Source: Molossus alvarezi (taxonomy: Eukaryota > Chordata > Mammalia > Chiroptera > Molossidae). Taken from it: DNA of 64,000 bases. The DNA is taken from positions 19,453,501 through 19,517,500 of the forward strand of contig CM073886.1 in assembly GCA_037176705.1 (NCBI GenBank), read 5' to 3'. The notes below the pieces were generated by a model. The model ran no database searches. It saw only the letters and a program-made list of their open reading frames with translations, and had not been told where the DNA came from. The position numbers and the translations under genes are program-made. This document shows, piece after piece, positions 34,200 to 44,710 of the stretch. The stretch's first letter is position 1, and each line of letters opens with the position of its first letter.

Positions 34200-34720
34200 C
34201 AAGCTTTATCTAGAATGTCTATTTTTCATATCTTTCCCAGCTAATTATTCACCTTAATTATGACTAATTATTAAAAGTGATGTATTAGTTTAATTAAATG
34301 AAGGTGCTCGCCTCCTTGTTAGCACTTATTAAACACTGAGAACATCACAAAGATAACGCAGCTCCGGAAGAGACGCCACTCACCCATCAGTTCCATTTTC
34401 TCGCTTTGAGCCGATGCAGACACAGTTCAGGAGACGGATGGAGGCACCAGGCGGCCAGAAAAGCGTTTTCTCCTGGTTACAAGGAATTAAAGTCTCTGTC
34501 CATCCTGGATTCATTTTCGAACAGAGGATCGCCACGTAATTAAAACACTAATACGCATCCTGCTATTGGTACTTACGTTCCGAAGCCAGCATACATTAAA
34601 CAGAAATGTAGCCCACGTGCGTCCTGGAGAAGCCGAGAGGAATAATGCCTAAGTACCACTTCAGAGTAAATTGCTCCCTACTTATAGACGTGTAATGCAA
34701 TTAAATGGAGGAGCTGGGAG
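34200..34720. promoter_or_regulatory. Candidate conserved regulatory element, TAATTA cluster
   Basis: Homeodomain-type cores occur at 34242-34247 (TAATTA), 34254-34260 (TTAATTA), 34265-34270 (TAATTA), 34290-34297 (TTAATTAA) and 34536-34543 (GTAATTAA). The intervening sequence is balanced, non-repetitive and free of known transposons through 35458. This texture fits a developmental conserved non-coding element. Motifs are observed; conservation and function are inferred. Confidence 0.4.
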
Positions 34721-35458
34721 CTGCCTACATGGTGTAAGTTTAGATGTTTGTCTTTAGACATCTCTGTAAAGGGTTCCATGCTGGCGAGAAAAGAATGGAC
34801 GTCTGGGCAATGAGCTGTTCATTAGAGTTGACATATGGTAAGCAAGGCCAGAAAAGGCCTGAGGAATAGAGTATTTTCTTTGGCATCTAAACAACAACAA
34901 AAAAGAATCAGCAGTCAAGTTGATCGTAAGATAACCATTATTAGATAACATGCCCTCTGATTCTCTGATTCTCTGATTCTAGCAGGTGTTTTGGGTCCAG
35001 TTTATTGTTCTGTGCTTAGTTCAATTACTGAAAAATGTTATTTAAAAGACTACACCACCATCCACATGCATATTTAAGGTAGTATAACTTCTCTGCCTAA
35101 GACAGAAACAGGTTCCTCAAGGGAGATAAAAATTGCTGGCCGTGAATATGTAAGTGGCACCGTGTTAAGTGTTTGGGGTCATAGATCCTTGCCATCGAAA
35201 TCATTGCTAGAACGGTGTAAGCATCATGCTGGCCAGCACCAAGGTGCCACCTGCAGTGATACACGTATGCTTTACCTTTCGAGTTTCCAGGGAGTGTCAG
35301 TGAATACTTTCTCTGACAGGCGTGTCTCATACAACCCTGTTTTCCATTCTCTGTGCTGAAAACCATTTCGTGTTTGAGGGCTGAGGATATGACACTTTCA
35401 TGACTAGGACATTTGAGATTCATACTTAACAGTAATCTAGAATTTTGCTGCTTCTATT
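34721..35458. other. Unassigned DNA with a short CTGATTCT repeat
   Basis: No gene. CTGATTCT is repeated three times around 34957-34980. Otherwise single-copy in appearance. Confidence 0.4.
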
Positions 35459-36263
35459 ATGTACATGAAACTCTTTTTTTTTTTTAGTTAATCAGATAAA
35501 CTGACTTAATTTTTTTATTTATTTTTTATTTGTGTGTCTTTTTTTTTATTACTTTATTTTTGTTACAGATGTTTCTCCCCCCCACCCCCATTGACTCCCT
35601 CCTCCCTATCCCCTCCCACCCCGCCCCAGTTTTGTTGTCTATGACCATCGGTTATGCAAACATGCATATAAGTTCTGTGTTTTATTTCTTCCCTCCTCCA
35701 TCTTCTGAGGAATGTCAGTCTGTACCTTACTTCTATGTCTCTGGGTCTATTTTGTTCATCAGTTTGTTTAGTTCATTATATTCCAGAAATAAGTGAGATT
35801 ATGTGATATTTGTCTTTCTCTGCTTGGCTTGTTTTGCTTAGGATAATACTCTCCAGGTCCCTCCATGTCATCTCAAAGGATAAGAGATCTTTCTTACAGC
35901 TGCATAGTACTCCATTGTGTATATGTACCACAGCTTTTTTATCCACTCGTCTACTGATGGACACTTGGGCTGTTTCCAGATCTTAGCTATTGTAAATAGT
36001 GCTGCTCTGAACATAGGGGTACATATATTCTTTCTGCCAGAATGGCCACCATCAACAAATCATCAAATGACAAGTGTTGGCAATGGCATGGAGAAAAGGG
36101 AACTCTAGTACACTGCTGGTGGGAATGCAGACTGGTGCAGCCACTATGGAAAACAGTGTGGTGTTACCTCAAAAAATTAAAAATTGAATTCTCATTTGAT
36201 CCAGTGATCCCACTTCTAGGAATATACCCTAAGAAGCCTGAAACACCAATGTACATGAAACTC
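35459..36263 (-). mobile_element. Bat L1 with 5' inversion (twin-primed), perfect TSD
   Basis: The left piece (35474-36036) is the reverse strand of the L1 3' end: T-rich tail, a C-rich 3' UTR, then the end of ORF2 ('TCTGCTTGGCTTG', 'TGCATAGTACTCCATTG'). The right piece (36037-36248) is forward-strand ORF2. Compared with the copy at 59587, the left piece stops at CAGAAAGAATATATGTA and the right piece ends at AAACACCAAT, which are adjacent in L1. TSD: ATGTACATGAAACTC at 35459-35473 and 36249-36263. Confidence 0.95.
36042..36248 (+). pseudogene. L1 ORF2 C-terminal fragment (inverted piece)
   Basis: The frame encodes part of the ORF2p C-terminal region, with [39 protein letters not shown] and DPVIPLLGIYPKKPETP. 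It is retrotransposon coding sequence, not a host gene. The frame runs past the L1 into flanking DNA, to 36410, and that extension is meaningless. Confidence 0.9.
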
Positions 36264-36299
36264 AGATCCAAACAAGACATTCAGATCCAAACAAGAGCT
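36262..36299. repeat. 19-bp tandem duplication at the L1 edge
   Basis: TCAGATCCAAACAAGACAT (36262-36280) is followed by TCAGATCCAAACAAGAGCT (36281-36299), identical over the first 16 bases. It begins in the last bases of the right-hand TSD. Confidence 0.9.
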
Positions 36300-36559
36300 T
36301 ACAAAATATGTTACAGGATCTCCAAGTCAGGGAAACTCGGTATAAACAGTGAGAAAGATACATATATATTGGAAAAGCAGGAAGAGGGGCAGTCACGTAG
36401 GTATTCCTGATAGAAACTGCAGCATCAAGAACGGGAGGAAAATTGGCTCGGGCTCAACATGAACCTGCCTACTTGGACCATCGCAAACACATGGCAGTTC
36501 TGTTGTTTTGGTTCCTGAATTTAGTCTTGGAGCTGAAAATGAAGACCTACGAGTTGCAA
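36300..36559. other. Unassigned DNA
   Basis: No gene or named repeat is seen. Confidence 0.35.
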
Positions 36560-36665
36560 TGGGTTTTGGCGTCAGACAACAGTTGGAATGTCACCTCTGC
36601 CACTCCTTGGCTAGGGACCCTTCGGTACATCCTTCATCTATCTGTGACGTATTCCTCCTCCTTTG
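36560..36665 (+). mobile_element. MIR SINE fragment, diverged
   Basis: 'TTGGCGTCAGACAACAGTTGGAATGTCACCTCTGCCACTCC' matches the MIR 5' block (GGAGTCAGACTGCCTGGGTTCGAATCCCGGCTCTGCCAC). Confidence 0.6.
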
Positions 36666-36849
36666 GAGAAATAAATGAGATGAACCAGAAAGGGACCAGG
36701 GCATGGGCAGCTTGGAGGCTACGCCAAGGCTGGAATTAGTGGAGAGAAAATAGGGGGCGGTGAGACCATTCTGGACTCACAACCCAGAGGGGAGAAAGGT
36801 TTGGAGCGGGTGGAGACTGAAGAACTCATAATGATTTTAGGGTTCACAC

Positions 36850-37060
36850 AACAATTGTATGTTGAATTCCCACTCTGCTCTGCCACTGGGGATTGGGTGA
36901 TAAACAGGACAAACAAATGACATTCTTGTGGTGCTTACAGTCTAGTGGAGAGACCTGGCTGGGGCTCCCAGACAGCCTCCTCGGGGTGGCTTGGACAACA
37001 GTGATTACGAAATTGAAGGTCACGGAGATGAACATTGAAGGCACCATTGTAGAAGGAGCA
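36850..37060 (+). mobile_element. Ancient L1 3'-UTR fragment (L1ME-like)
   Basis: 'CTGCCACTGGGGATTGGGTGATAAACAGGACAAACAAATGAC' and 'TGTGGTGCTTACAGTCTAGTGGAG' match the 'GGCACTGGGGATACAGCAGTGAACAAAACAGAC' and 'GAGCTTACATTCTAGTGGGG' blocks of the family. Confidence 0.6.
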
Positions 37061-37489
37061 GAGCTGGGGAACAAATTGTAGGAGGGAAGAAGTGAATAGC
37101 AAATGACTCTGGGGTGGAGAGATTGGGGCCCAGAGGTGGTAGCATCTGTAACAACAATGGAGAAGGAGCAAATTAAAGGTAGCGAGGAATGCCGGGGTCA
37201 CCTCTCAGCAACTCCAGACCTTTGTTATCAAGTGAGAAGGGAGATAGATTATACTGTGGTCTTCTCAGTTAGCCTTTGAAACGCACGGGTTTTCATTCCT
37301 AGGGAGAGACGCAGAGGTGGAAAAGCCCGCAGGAAGGGGTTTGTTGTGTTGGATGTCAGGTGTCAGACTTTGAACTTGGAAGTTCTCCCCGTTCCCCAAC
37401 CAAGGCATTGTGAGGGTGGTTGGGATTCTGTGGAACCGCACACATTAACCAGGGATCTCTCCATGAAATCCACCACTGTTCTTGCTCTG
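37061..37489. other. Unassigned DNA
   Basis: No gene is seen; it may include more degraded L1 3' UTR. Confidence 0.35.
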
Positions 37490-37585
37490 AGAGCACCCGA
37501 CTTATCCAAGATCACAAAGTGGGTTAAGACAAGGAGGGTTTGGGTCTGCTGAGCCCAGAACCAGGGCTCTCCATACGTCACGCTG
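37490..37585 (-). mobile_element. MIR SINE fragment
   Basis: Reverse MIR 5' end: 'CCGACTTATCCAAGATCACAAAGTGGGTTAAGACAAGGAGGGTTTGGGTCTGCTGAGCCCAGAACC'. Diverged. Confidence 0.55.
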
Positions 37586-37714
37586 TCTCCTTTCACTGAT
37601 TGTCTGTGCCCAGGGGCAGGCTCTCCTGTTTCAGAGGAAGACAGATTCCATATCTCCTTGTCCTCGAAAGCAAAATCTGTCAAAGTGTAGATCTTCCATC
37701 ACCCCCAATAAGTA

Positions 37715-37830
37715 TAACCTAGGACGTTCTCTGTCCCATCCCACATCCACTGAGTCAGAATCCTTTGCTGCAGAGGCATCTTCATTTCACTGGGCTCCCC
37801 AGGTGCTCCTGACACCCCCACAGAAACTAG
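37715..37830 (+). mobile_element. MER5/MER58-like hAT fragment
   Basis: 'CACTGAGTCAGAATCCTTTGCTGCAGAGGCATCTTCATTTCACTGGGCTCCCCAGGTGCTCCTGAC' matches the right half of this hAT MITE group ('...GCTCCCCAGGTGATTCTGA'). Confidence 0.6.
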
Positions 37831-38276
37831 GCTGACTTTCCCATCTTCTACAGAGTTCCATAAGGTACTTAGGACGCTACCTGACATAATCTTTGCTCAA
37901 AATACATTTGCTTAGTCAGTCATTAATTGATTTATCACTAAGTAACCCATTCATTAAAGATAAACCCATCACCCACCCCCTCCTACATCTCTTCACCACC
38001 TGTCCCACCAGGCCCCCCAACACACGCCACCAGTTTCCTTTCTCACCGTGAATTTTAACACCCATGAGTCACCCATTGGCCAGGGAACTCTGGGAAACTA
38101 ACAGAGTGGTATGTATTACCACTAAGTGCACATTGACTCCATCTACCCCCGTCTGGGACTTGCCCTGACTTCTGTCAAGTCGTTGTTTGGCAATGGGCCC
38201 TGTCTCTCAGGGTGGTGTTGCAGGACTGTGGTGTCCCCACATTGGCCTTCAGAGGATACTTCAATCAAGGACAGGT
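37831..38276. other. Unassigned DNA
   Basis: No gene or named repeat. Confidence 0.35.
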
Positions 38277-38734
38277 AAATGACTCTAAACATTTTTAATT
38301 TCATTTATTGGGATAATATTGGTTAATAACATCATACAAATTTCAGTTGCACAACTTTACAATACAACATCCATATACTCCACTGTGCGCTCACCACCCA
38401 AACTCTCGTCTCCTTCTGTCACTGAATATTTGACCCTCTTTACCCTCTTCGTCCTCCTCACACACACCCCTTTTCCTCCAGTAACCACCATTCTGTTGTC
38501 TGCATGTATGAGTTAGTTAATTTGGTTCGTTTATTCGTTTATTGCTTTTTGTCTCCTTGCCCACCTGTGAGGGAAGTCATACGGTTCTTGTCCTTTTCTG
38601 CCTGACTTATTTCACTTAGCACGAGACTCTCAGGATCCATCTCTGTTGTCGCAAACGGCAAGATTTCGTCGGTTTATGGCTGAGTCATATTCCATAGTCG
38701 ATATGTACCACAGCTTTTTAAAAATGACTCTAAA
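38277..38734 (-). mobile_element. 5'-truncated L1 (L1MA-like) with perfect TSD
   Basis: Reverse-strand L1 end (38290-38721): 'CATTTATTGGGATAATATTGG', 'CAGTTGCACAACTTTACAATACAACATC', 'TTTCACTTAGCACGAGACTCTCAGGATCCATC' and 'TATTCCATAGTCGATATGTACCACAGC'. It is a simple 5' truncation without inversion. The flanks are AAATGACTCTAAA at 38277-38289 and 38722-38734. Confidence 0.92.
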
Positions 38735-38904
38735 TGCGAAGGCAACGCAACCAAGCCGGTTATGGCTTCTCACGTCACCATCCCAACGTTCAGTGGCCGG
38801 GGGCAAAGAACGCTCAGTGCCATATGGAGGAGAATGAGGGGATCAGTTACAGTGCAGAGGGAGAGCGGAGAGTAGAAGAAGGCAGGAGGAACAGGCAGGG
38901 GTTT

Positions 38905-39110
38905 TAACGCTTGCCATATACCACACTTGCATTATCTTCCTAATTAGCATAGTAATTCTCTAAGGTGTGTTCCATTATTGTCCTCATTTTATAGGTAAGA
39001 AAACCAAAGCCTGGAAGTTGTTAAATAATGTGTCTTGTTTCATAGGCTGACAAAGAGAGGCGCTGGAGTCTCTCATCCCAGAGTTGAAACCTGCAGTCAC
39101 TATGCCAGAC
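38905..39110 (-). mobile_element. MIR SINE, near full length
   Basis: Reverse MIR: 'GCATTATCTTCCTAATTAGCATAGTAATTCTC', 'TTATTGTCCTCATTTTATAGGTAAGAAAACCAAAGCCTGG', 'AGAGTTGAAACCTGCAGTCACTATGCCAGACTG'. Confidence 0.75.
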
Positions 39111-40089
39111 TGACGTGATAGTCATGCGTGTGTTCTTGCCTTGCGGGTGCATAGATCTATGCGAGCTGTCGGAGTGTGTCTTCCCCGATCTTGTTTCCTA
39201 TCAAAATCGTGCATTTGCTGGCAAGAGGAGAGTGGTGCATTGATCCCAAACTGAGACATAATCGTACACCTTGAGAGAGACTCCCGGAATGCATGGTCAG
39301 ACACAGTGGAAACAGTCCTGTGCTTGGGAGACAGCTGATGCTGCAGAGTCTTCAGCTCAGGCTGCTCCCACTGTGTCCGAGGCCACTGCAGGCCCCCGTG
39401 TTACACGGCGTGCCTCAGCCTCCCACCTTCCCACAACTTCACTGGCGGCAGAGCCCCTCATCTTTGGAGTTCTCAAGAGAGCAGGGGGCATGTCGGGCTC
39501 CACCATCAGCTTAGGAGGTCTCCGGTAGCCCTTGTTGGTTTAATGTGTTAATTCCACATGCGTTGTGTGTGTGCTCTCTGGCGTCTGAAGTTTGGCCAGT
39601 GTTGCAGGGGTGGGAGCCTCCCAGAGCTTCGGAGCATTTTTGCTCATTAGCTGTCACGGGGGGGAGGCAAAGCAAGCCGATAAAACACAGCACCGTATCC
39701 TTTTTTGGTCCCAGTACATCATTTTCATTGCCTTTTAGCAAGATCGAGTAAACAGATTCAGTGTTTACCTGATGAGGAGGGTGCTATTTTCAGTAATTAC
39801 AAGGACAGGAATCTGATCTCAGATTGTATAGAGCTAGAAGGGATTAATTAAACTTGTCATGCCTGACCTGGAAAGATTCTATGGGACACACAGGTGAGGT
39901 GTGACACCGCACCAGGTCTTCAAGGTGGGTGTGGGACCATCCTCAGATGCTGGTGTTGCCTCTCTCTTGGGAGAGTTCAGACCCTGTGCAGACTCTAAAG
40001 GCACATGGAAATGGGGTGTCCTGTGGGAAGGTAATTTGAAACTGATGTTGTCTCAACTTCATTACTGCTGGGGTGGGTAATTCGGAAAC
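39111..40089. other. Unassigned DNA
   Basis: About 1 kb without recognisable repeats. Overlapping open frames near 39271-39751 on both strands show no family. Confidence 0.4.
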
Positions 40090-40345
40090 TGTAGAGTGAA
40101 GTGTGCAGAACCTGAGCTTTGGAATCCAACAATTTTGGGATCAAATTTTAGCTCTACTTTTTATCATCTGCTTGGGATAACTTGTACCATCTCCCTGAGC
40201 TTAAGTCACCCTCAACGGTAAAGGAAAGATGAAAATGGTCCTCACCTCCATGGTTGGAGCGAGGATAAAATGGGAAAATCCATCTGTAGAGCTTAGTTCA
40301 GTGCCTGGTACAGTCAGTGGTCCAACAAACAGCATTTGTGCTAAG
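40090..40345 (+). mobile_element. MIR SINE, near full length
   Basis: Forward MIR: 'CTTTGGAATCCAACAATTTTGGGATCAAATTTTAGCTCTAC', 'TTGGGATAACTTG', 'CTCCCTGAGC', 'GTAAAGGAAAGATGAAAATGGTCCTCACCTCC' and 'GAGCTTAGTTCAGTGCCTGGTACAGTCAG'. Confidence 0.8.
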
Positions 40346-40739
40346 ATGTGAGTTATTCCAAAGCCTGAAGAACTGGAGGCAATGTTCACAGTGCAGCATC
40401 ATCGTTTGGTAAACTGAAAGTCAGTCTACAGTTTAATGAGATAGCGATTGGTGTATACCTACTTCCCCTAAAGGTTGACTCTTGATCTTCATTCTGGACT
40501 TAAGGGGCTAAGACACCATTGCTTAGTCTTGTGAACACCGCGGGAAGATCCTTGGACAATGGTTTGTATTAGCCAAATCCAGGAGAGAGACAAACCATTG
40601 CCTATAATAAGTAATTAGCAGAATTGTCATTCAAATGCATCTGTTTTCTAGAGAGAAACTCAGAGGATGATCTGGCCAGGATTTTCAATATGAAGAAGAG
40701 CAAGTTGGCCATGATATTATATTTCAGCAACAACAATGA
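40346..40739. other. Unassigned DNA
   Basis: No gene. The 11-bp word CAAACCATTGC at 40591-40601 echoes ACCATTGC nearby, but nothing larger is seen. Confidence 0.3.
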
Positions 40740-40950
40740 CATCCAAAGTAACATTGGTGGTCGCCATTTCTTGAGTATATAGGATCCACCTGACACTGGG
40801 CCAAATGGTTGATGTGCATATGATCTGTATGCATATAAAGGAAATGATGATATTGCCATCATTTTCCAAATGAGAAAATTAGAGCTCAGTCATTTGTCCA
40901 TAGTCACAGCAATAATAAATTCCCAGAACCAGAACTTGACCCAATTCATC
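40740..40950 (-). mobile_element. MIR SINE
   Basis: Reverse MIR: 'GATATTGCCATCATTTTCCAAATGAGAAAATTAGAGCTCAGTCATTTGTCCATAGTCACAGC' plus a degraded flank. Confidence 0.75.
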
Positions 40951-40969
40951 GTGACACCCAAACTTAAGA

Positions 40970-41155
40970 GATGTTGGGACTTGGAGTCCAAAGACTTGGG
41001 ATTCAAGTTTCAGCTGGCTGGGGCCTTCTTCACAATCCCTAACCTCTCAGAGCCTTGCTTTTCTCGTCTGCAAACCGGGACTAGGATACCTTCTTCACAA
41101 AATTGCAAAGATCTAATGAGGAAATGTGCCTAAAATACCTTGGTACCTCATAAAG
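40970..41155 (+). mobile_element. MIR SINE, in inverted array with the preceding one
   Basis: Forward MIR: 'ACTTGGAGTCCAAAGACTTGGGATTCAAGTTTCAGCTGG', 'CTAACCTCTCAGAGCCTTGCTTTTCTCGTCTGCAAACCGGGA' and 'TAATGAGGAAATGTGCC'. It lies head-on to the reverse MIR at 40740-40950, so the pair forms a diverged inverted repeat. Confidence 0.8.
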
Positions 41156-42735
41156 ATCACGCACGCATTCGGTGACACATTTTGCATGATCAACCCAACA
41201 ACAGATCAGTTTTGGATTGTACTCAGGTTTGGGAATTCACAAGTTTGGCAACTTTTGATGAAAAGAATCAATATGCTGTCTCTTTAAAGAGGAATTAGTG
41301 GTGATAAGAACTGACAATCCATTTAGAGATTTGTGTTTCTCAAGAGCATGCGATGAGACCATTTTCTTTCCGTTTATAAGAATATGTATGTGCTTAAGGA
41401 AGGACGGATTCAACGATCGGGCTGTTTGCTATGATTTGTATGCCCTGGGGATAGAGAGAGTCAGGAATGTAAGAAAATGGAAGATATAGAATAAAGGGTC
41501 CAGGGAGAAGTTCTTGTACTTCCCACTTCAGTAGTGTGGCTTGGAACAGGGACCTTCCCAGGAGTTCTTGGGTCTTGCCGACCTCTGATTTTTTCACAGA
41601 CTTATTGGCTCTCTGAGTTATGGCTGATTCTGCTGCTCCCAACCCTTAACAACACGCCTCCTATCCTCAACTGACCTTTTGAACTAAATCTGTGGAACTC
41701 GATCCAGGGTGAGCTTTGGACGGGGCAGCATTCCCAGGCACTGCCCCCTGCACATGACCGCCTCTACTTCAGCCTCGCCATCGTGTTGATCTGGTGGCTG
41801 AAATTTTCTAGGTCAGTCCCTTTTTAGAATGGAGTTTGCTGATGTTCTTCTAAGTGTGCTTGTCGGATTATGTGTCCTGGTTTGTGAGAAAAACACCTTC
41901 ATGGAAGTAGAGGGGGAAAGTTTCAGGTCCCAGGAGCTCTGAGGGACCAGACGTGGGGACAGGTGGGTACCTGCCTCCCCCCGCCCCCCACTCTCTCAGG
42001 CTCACTGAGGATGCTCCACCAGGATTTTCTCTCCTCTCGGACTTCCTTTGCTCTCCCTTCTTTGCCTGGTTAACACTCACGTATGCTTCTGAACCCAGTT
42101 ATTCTGTCTCTGCCTCAAGGAGAATTTTCTTGGCCTCTCCTGGGAGGTCCGGCACCTCCCTTAGTTCCTAACTCCATGTACTTCATTTGTAGCAACATCA
42201 TTCCAGTTTTATCCCTTTTAGTATCATGATTTGATTCCGGACTCTCTTTCCTGAAAAATTGTAAATACTGTGGGAGGAGGACCATGTGTGGTTTTGGCAT
42301 GACTTATATGCAGTAGGCTTTCGACTACGATTGGCTGAATCATAGTGAATAAGTGAATTGAATGAATGAATCAATCAGTGGATTACAAGGCCAGCCCCTC
42401 AAGCCACCTGGTTCTTTCAGGTAGGCCGAAATCCCTGCTATAAGAGGCAGGGATGTGAACTTGCATTAACTGACATCCCACCTGCATCCCAGCTTGAACC
42501 TCCTCACCCATCCTGCATGCCCTCAGAGTACCCTCCTGCCCTCTGCAACCCCCTTTTACACCGTGCTCAAGTTCTGCCCTCAAACCTCTGCCAGACAGGA
42601 AACATGCTCAGGTTTTGAAACTTGCCCAACTTTTTTCTCCTTGGGGACTCCTAAAGGTGCTATAGCGCCCCCCACTCCACCTACCCCTAGCACTTTCTGT
42701 CAGATCTGAAGTTGTAAGAGCCACTGAACTATGTT
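41156..42735. other. Unassigned DNA
   Basis: About 1.6 kb with no recognised repeat or gene. A short GAATGAAT run occurs near 42357-42370. Confidence 0.4.
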
Positions 42736-43039
42736 TAATAAAAAACGAAGACACACTAAGCCCTGGCCGGTTTGGTTCAGTGGTTGGAGCGTTGGCCCAC
42801 AGACCAGAGAGTCCAGGGTTCGGTTCCCGCTAGGGGCACGTACCTCGGTTACAGTTTGTCCCTGGCCCCAGTTGGAGTCGTGGGGGTGGCAACCAGTCGA
42901 TGTATCTCTCTCACATCAATGTTTCTCTCTCTCTTCCTCCCTCTCTCTCTCTCCCTCCCACTCTGTCTGAAGTTAAATGCAAAAACAATGTCCTCCTCGG
43001 GTGAGGATTAAAAAAAATAATAATAAAAAACTAAGATAC
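42736..43039 (+). mobile_element. Ves SINE, hairpin-tail type, with TSD
   Basis: The body (42760-43020) starts GCCCTGGCCGG, with A box TGGTTCAGTGG, B box GGTTCGGTTCC, GGGCACGTACC and GTTTGTCCC. The CT-rich region leads to TCCTC-GGGT-GAGGA (42994-43007) and an A tail. It carries longer internal text than the GGGCACATGCC copies. Flanks are 19 bp with two mismatches, TAATAAAAAACGAAGACAC (42736-42754) and TAATAAAAAACTAAGATAC (43021-43039). Confidence 0.95.
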
Positions 43040-44469
43040 TCAAGACAGCTGATTTCAGGAGGGAGGGTTAAAGGGTCAGGGTAGGCCAGAGGAAGACTTG
43101 ATAGGGAGGGAAGGTGTGTTTGCAGGGGGAATCCTAGCCTCAGCCTGATCCTCTGGGGCCAGGAGTATTCACTGCACCAAAGATGATTTCATTTAGAGTC
43201 TTATGCGCATGCCTTCTATCAGTCTGTCTTTGGCCACAGGCTCAGCTGTTCCCCAGGAAAGAATGTACTACCTCCTACCCCCAAACTCCCACTCACCCCC
43301 AACCCAACCTCCGAGTGTCTCTGGCTAGGAGGGCTCCTCGCAGTCAGGTTGTGAGCAGTTGGCAGCGAATACCCACAGCACCTTGGAAGTGCCTCATCCA
43401 GCTGGGGAGGACTCCTGAAGCTCCGGCCTCGAAGAAGCTGGAATAAGAAAGACATCTGAAATGAGAAGCGCTGATTTAGAAACAGTAACCTCTGTTTTTA
43501 TTTTCTGATTAGTTTCCGTTCCGCAGGAAGCCCTTTATCTCTTGGTCTTCTTCCTGAGCCTCCTGTTTACACACCCTGGCTCTGGGGGACTTCCACACGC
43601 GAGGAAGATTTTTCATTAAAAGTGTTCACGTAAGAGCTGAACCACCGTCTCTTTAGATACACAGGGAGAGAAGGTCCCTGCACCTCTCATCCCCTCACAT
43701 GTATGTTCATCCATCTCTTCTGGGGTCCGGGGACAAGACCTCTATGCTCTCCTCCAAATGGGGGCACGTCCAGTCCCTCGGATCTCCACTGTGCCCCTGT
43801 GTTGTTTACTGATTGGGTACTTTCCGGGCCACACCCGGGTGCTGTGTGCTCAGGCTGAGACAGGAGTCCTGGCAAATTGAATTTCCCCTTGTCATCTGGG
43901 GAAGGCAAGTCACTCCCCTCTTCTTCTGATGTAAATGATCTGCTCCGGGCTGCAGGCTCACCCATGGCTTCTCTGCCTCACCGTTTTTGCAATACATCTG
44001 CCCCCACCGTGCCGCCTCCCCACCCCCACGTGGTCTCCAGCAGCCTTCATGTCTGCACACACATAAATAAGTCTGTATGCACGCGTGTGAGAATATATAG
44101 CCATCACCGTGCCGTGTAGGCATGCGTACGTGCCCAGGAAGCGTAATAGGCTGTGGTTGTGTGTTTGTAGGTGTATAATAAGTTTGCCGCAGACGAGGGG
44201 GAAAAATGGAGCCATTTGTTGATTCAAACCAATTTTTTTTTTCCCTTGAGTTAGTGCCCAATCTGTGACTGAGAACTGCTGACTAGGGCATTTTCACAAG
44301 TGTCGGTTCCCCCCTCCCCCCACCCTGACAGCTAAGACCTAACTCCTGCCTGATCTATGTAGCTGCATTGTTCCGACTACAAAGCTGAGGTGACAGACTG
44401 CTCTATTTTCCGGGAGCCCCCAACACACCTGTCATCAGATAGGAGCGGGAATGCAGAAGTCATCACTTT
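43040..44469. other. Unassigned DNA
   Basis: No gene. Overlapping frames near 43183-44261 have no domains. A T run lies near 44234-44243 and a C-rich stretch near 44310-44325. Confidence 0.4.
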
Positions 44470-44710
44470 ACTTAGAAACTCGGCAGATGATTGAAATTAT
44501 TTCTTACTACTAATTCCCCTTTTAGTGGAGATAAGCCGCTTTGTTCAGCTGTAAATGAAACATTAGGGTATTAACTGTGGAGCCAGAAGTATTGGGGAAG
44601 CTAAGATTTTATCTGCAGTAGGAACATTTTGGGCAATAAATTGTTTTGTTGGACAGAATACTAAATCTCTTGAGTTACAAAGAAGCAGAGCTCATTAAGG
44701 GGGATGCTTA
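44470..44710. other. Repeat-free AT-rich block, candidate conserved element
   Basis: Contains ACTACTAATTCCCC, GGGTATTAACTGTGG, GGGCAATAAATTG and GCTCATTAAGG in non-repetitive DNA. Possible conserved non-coding element by texture only. Confidence 0.28.
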
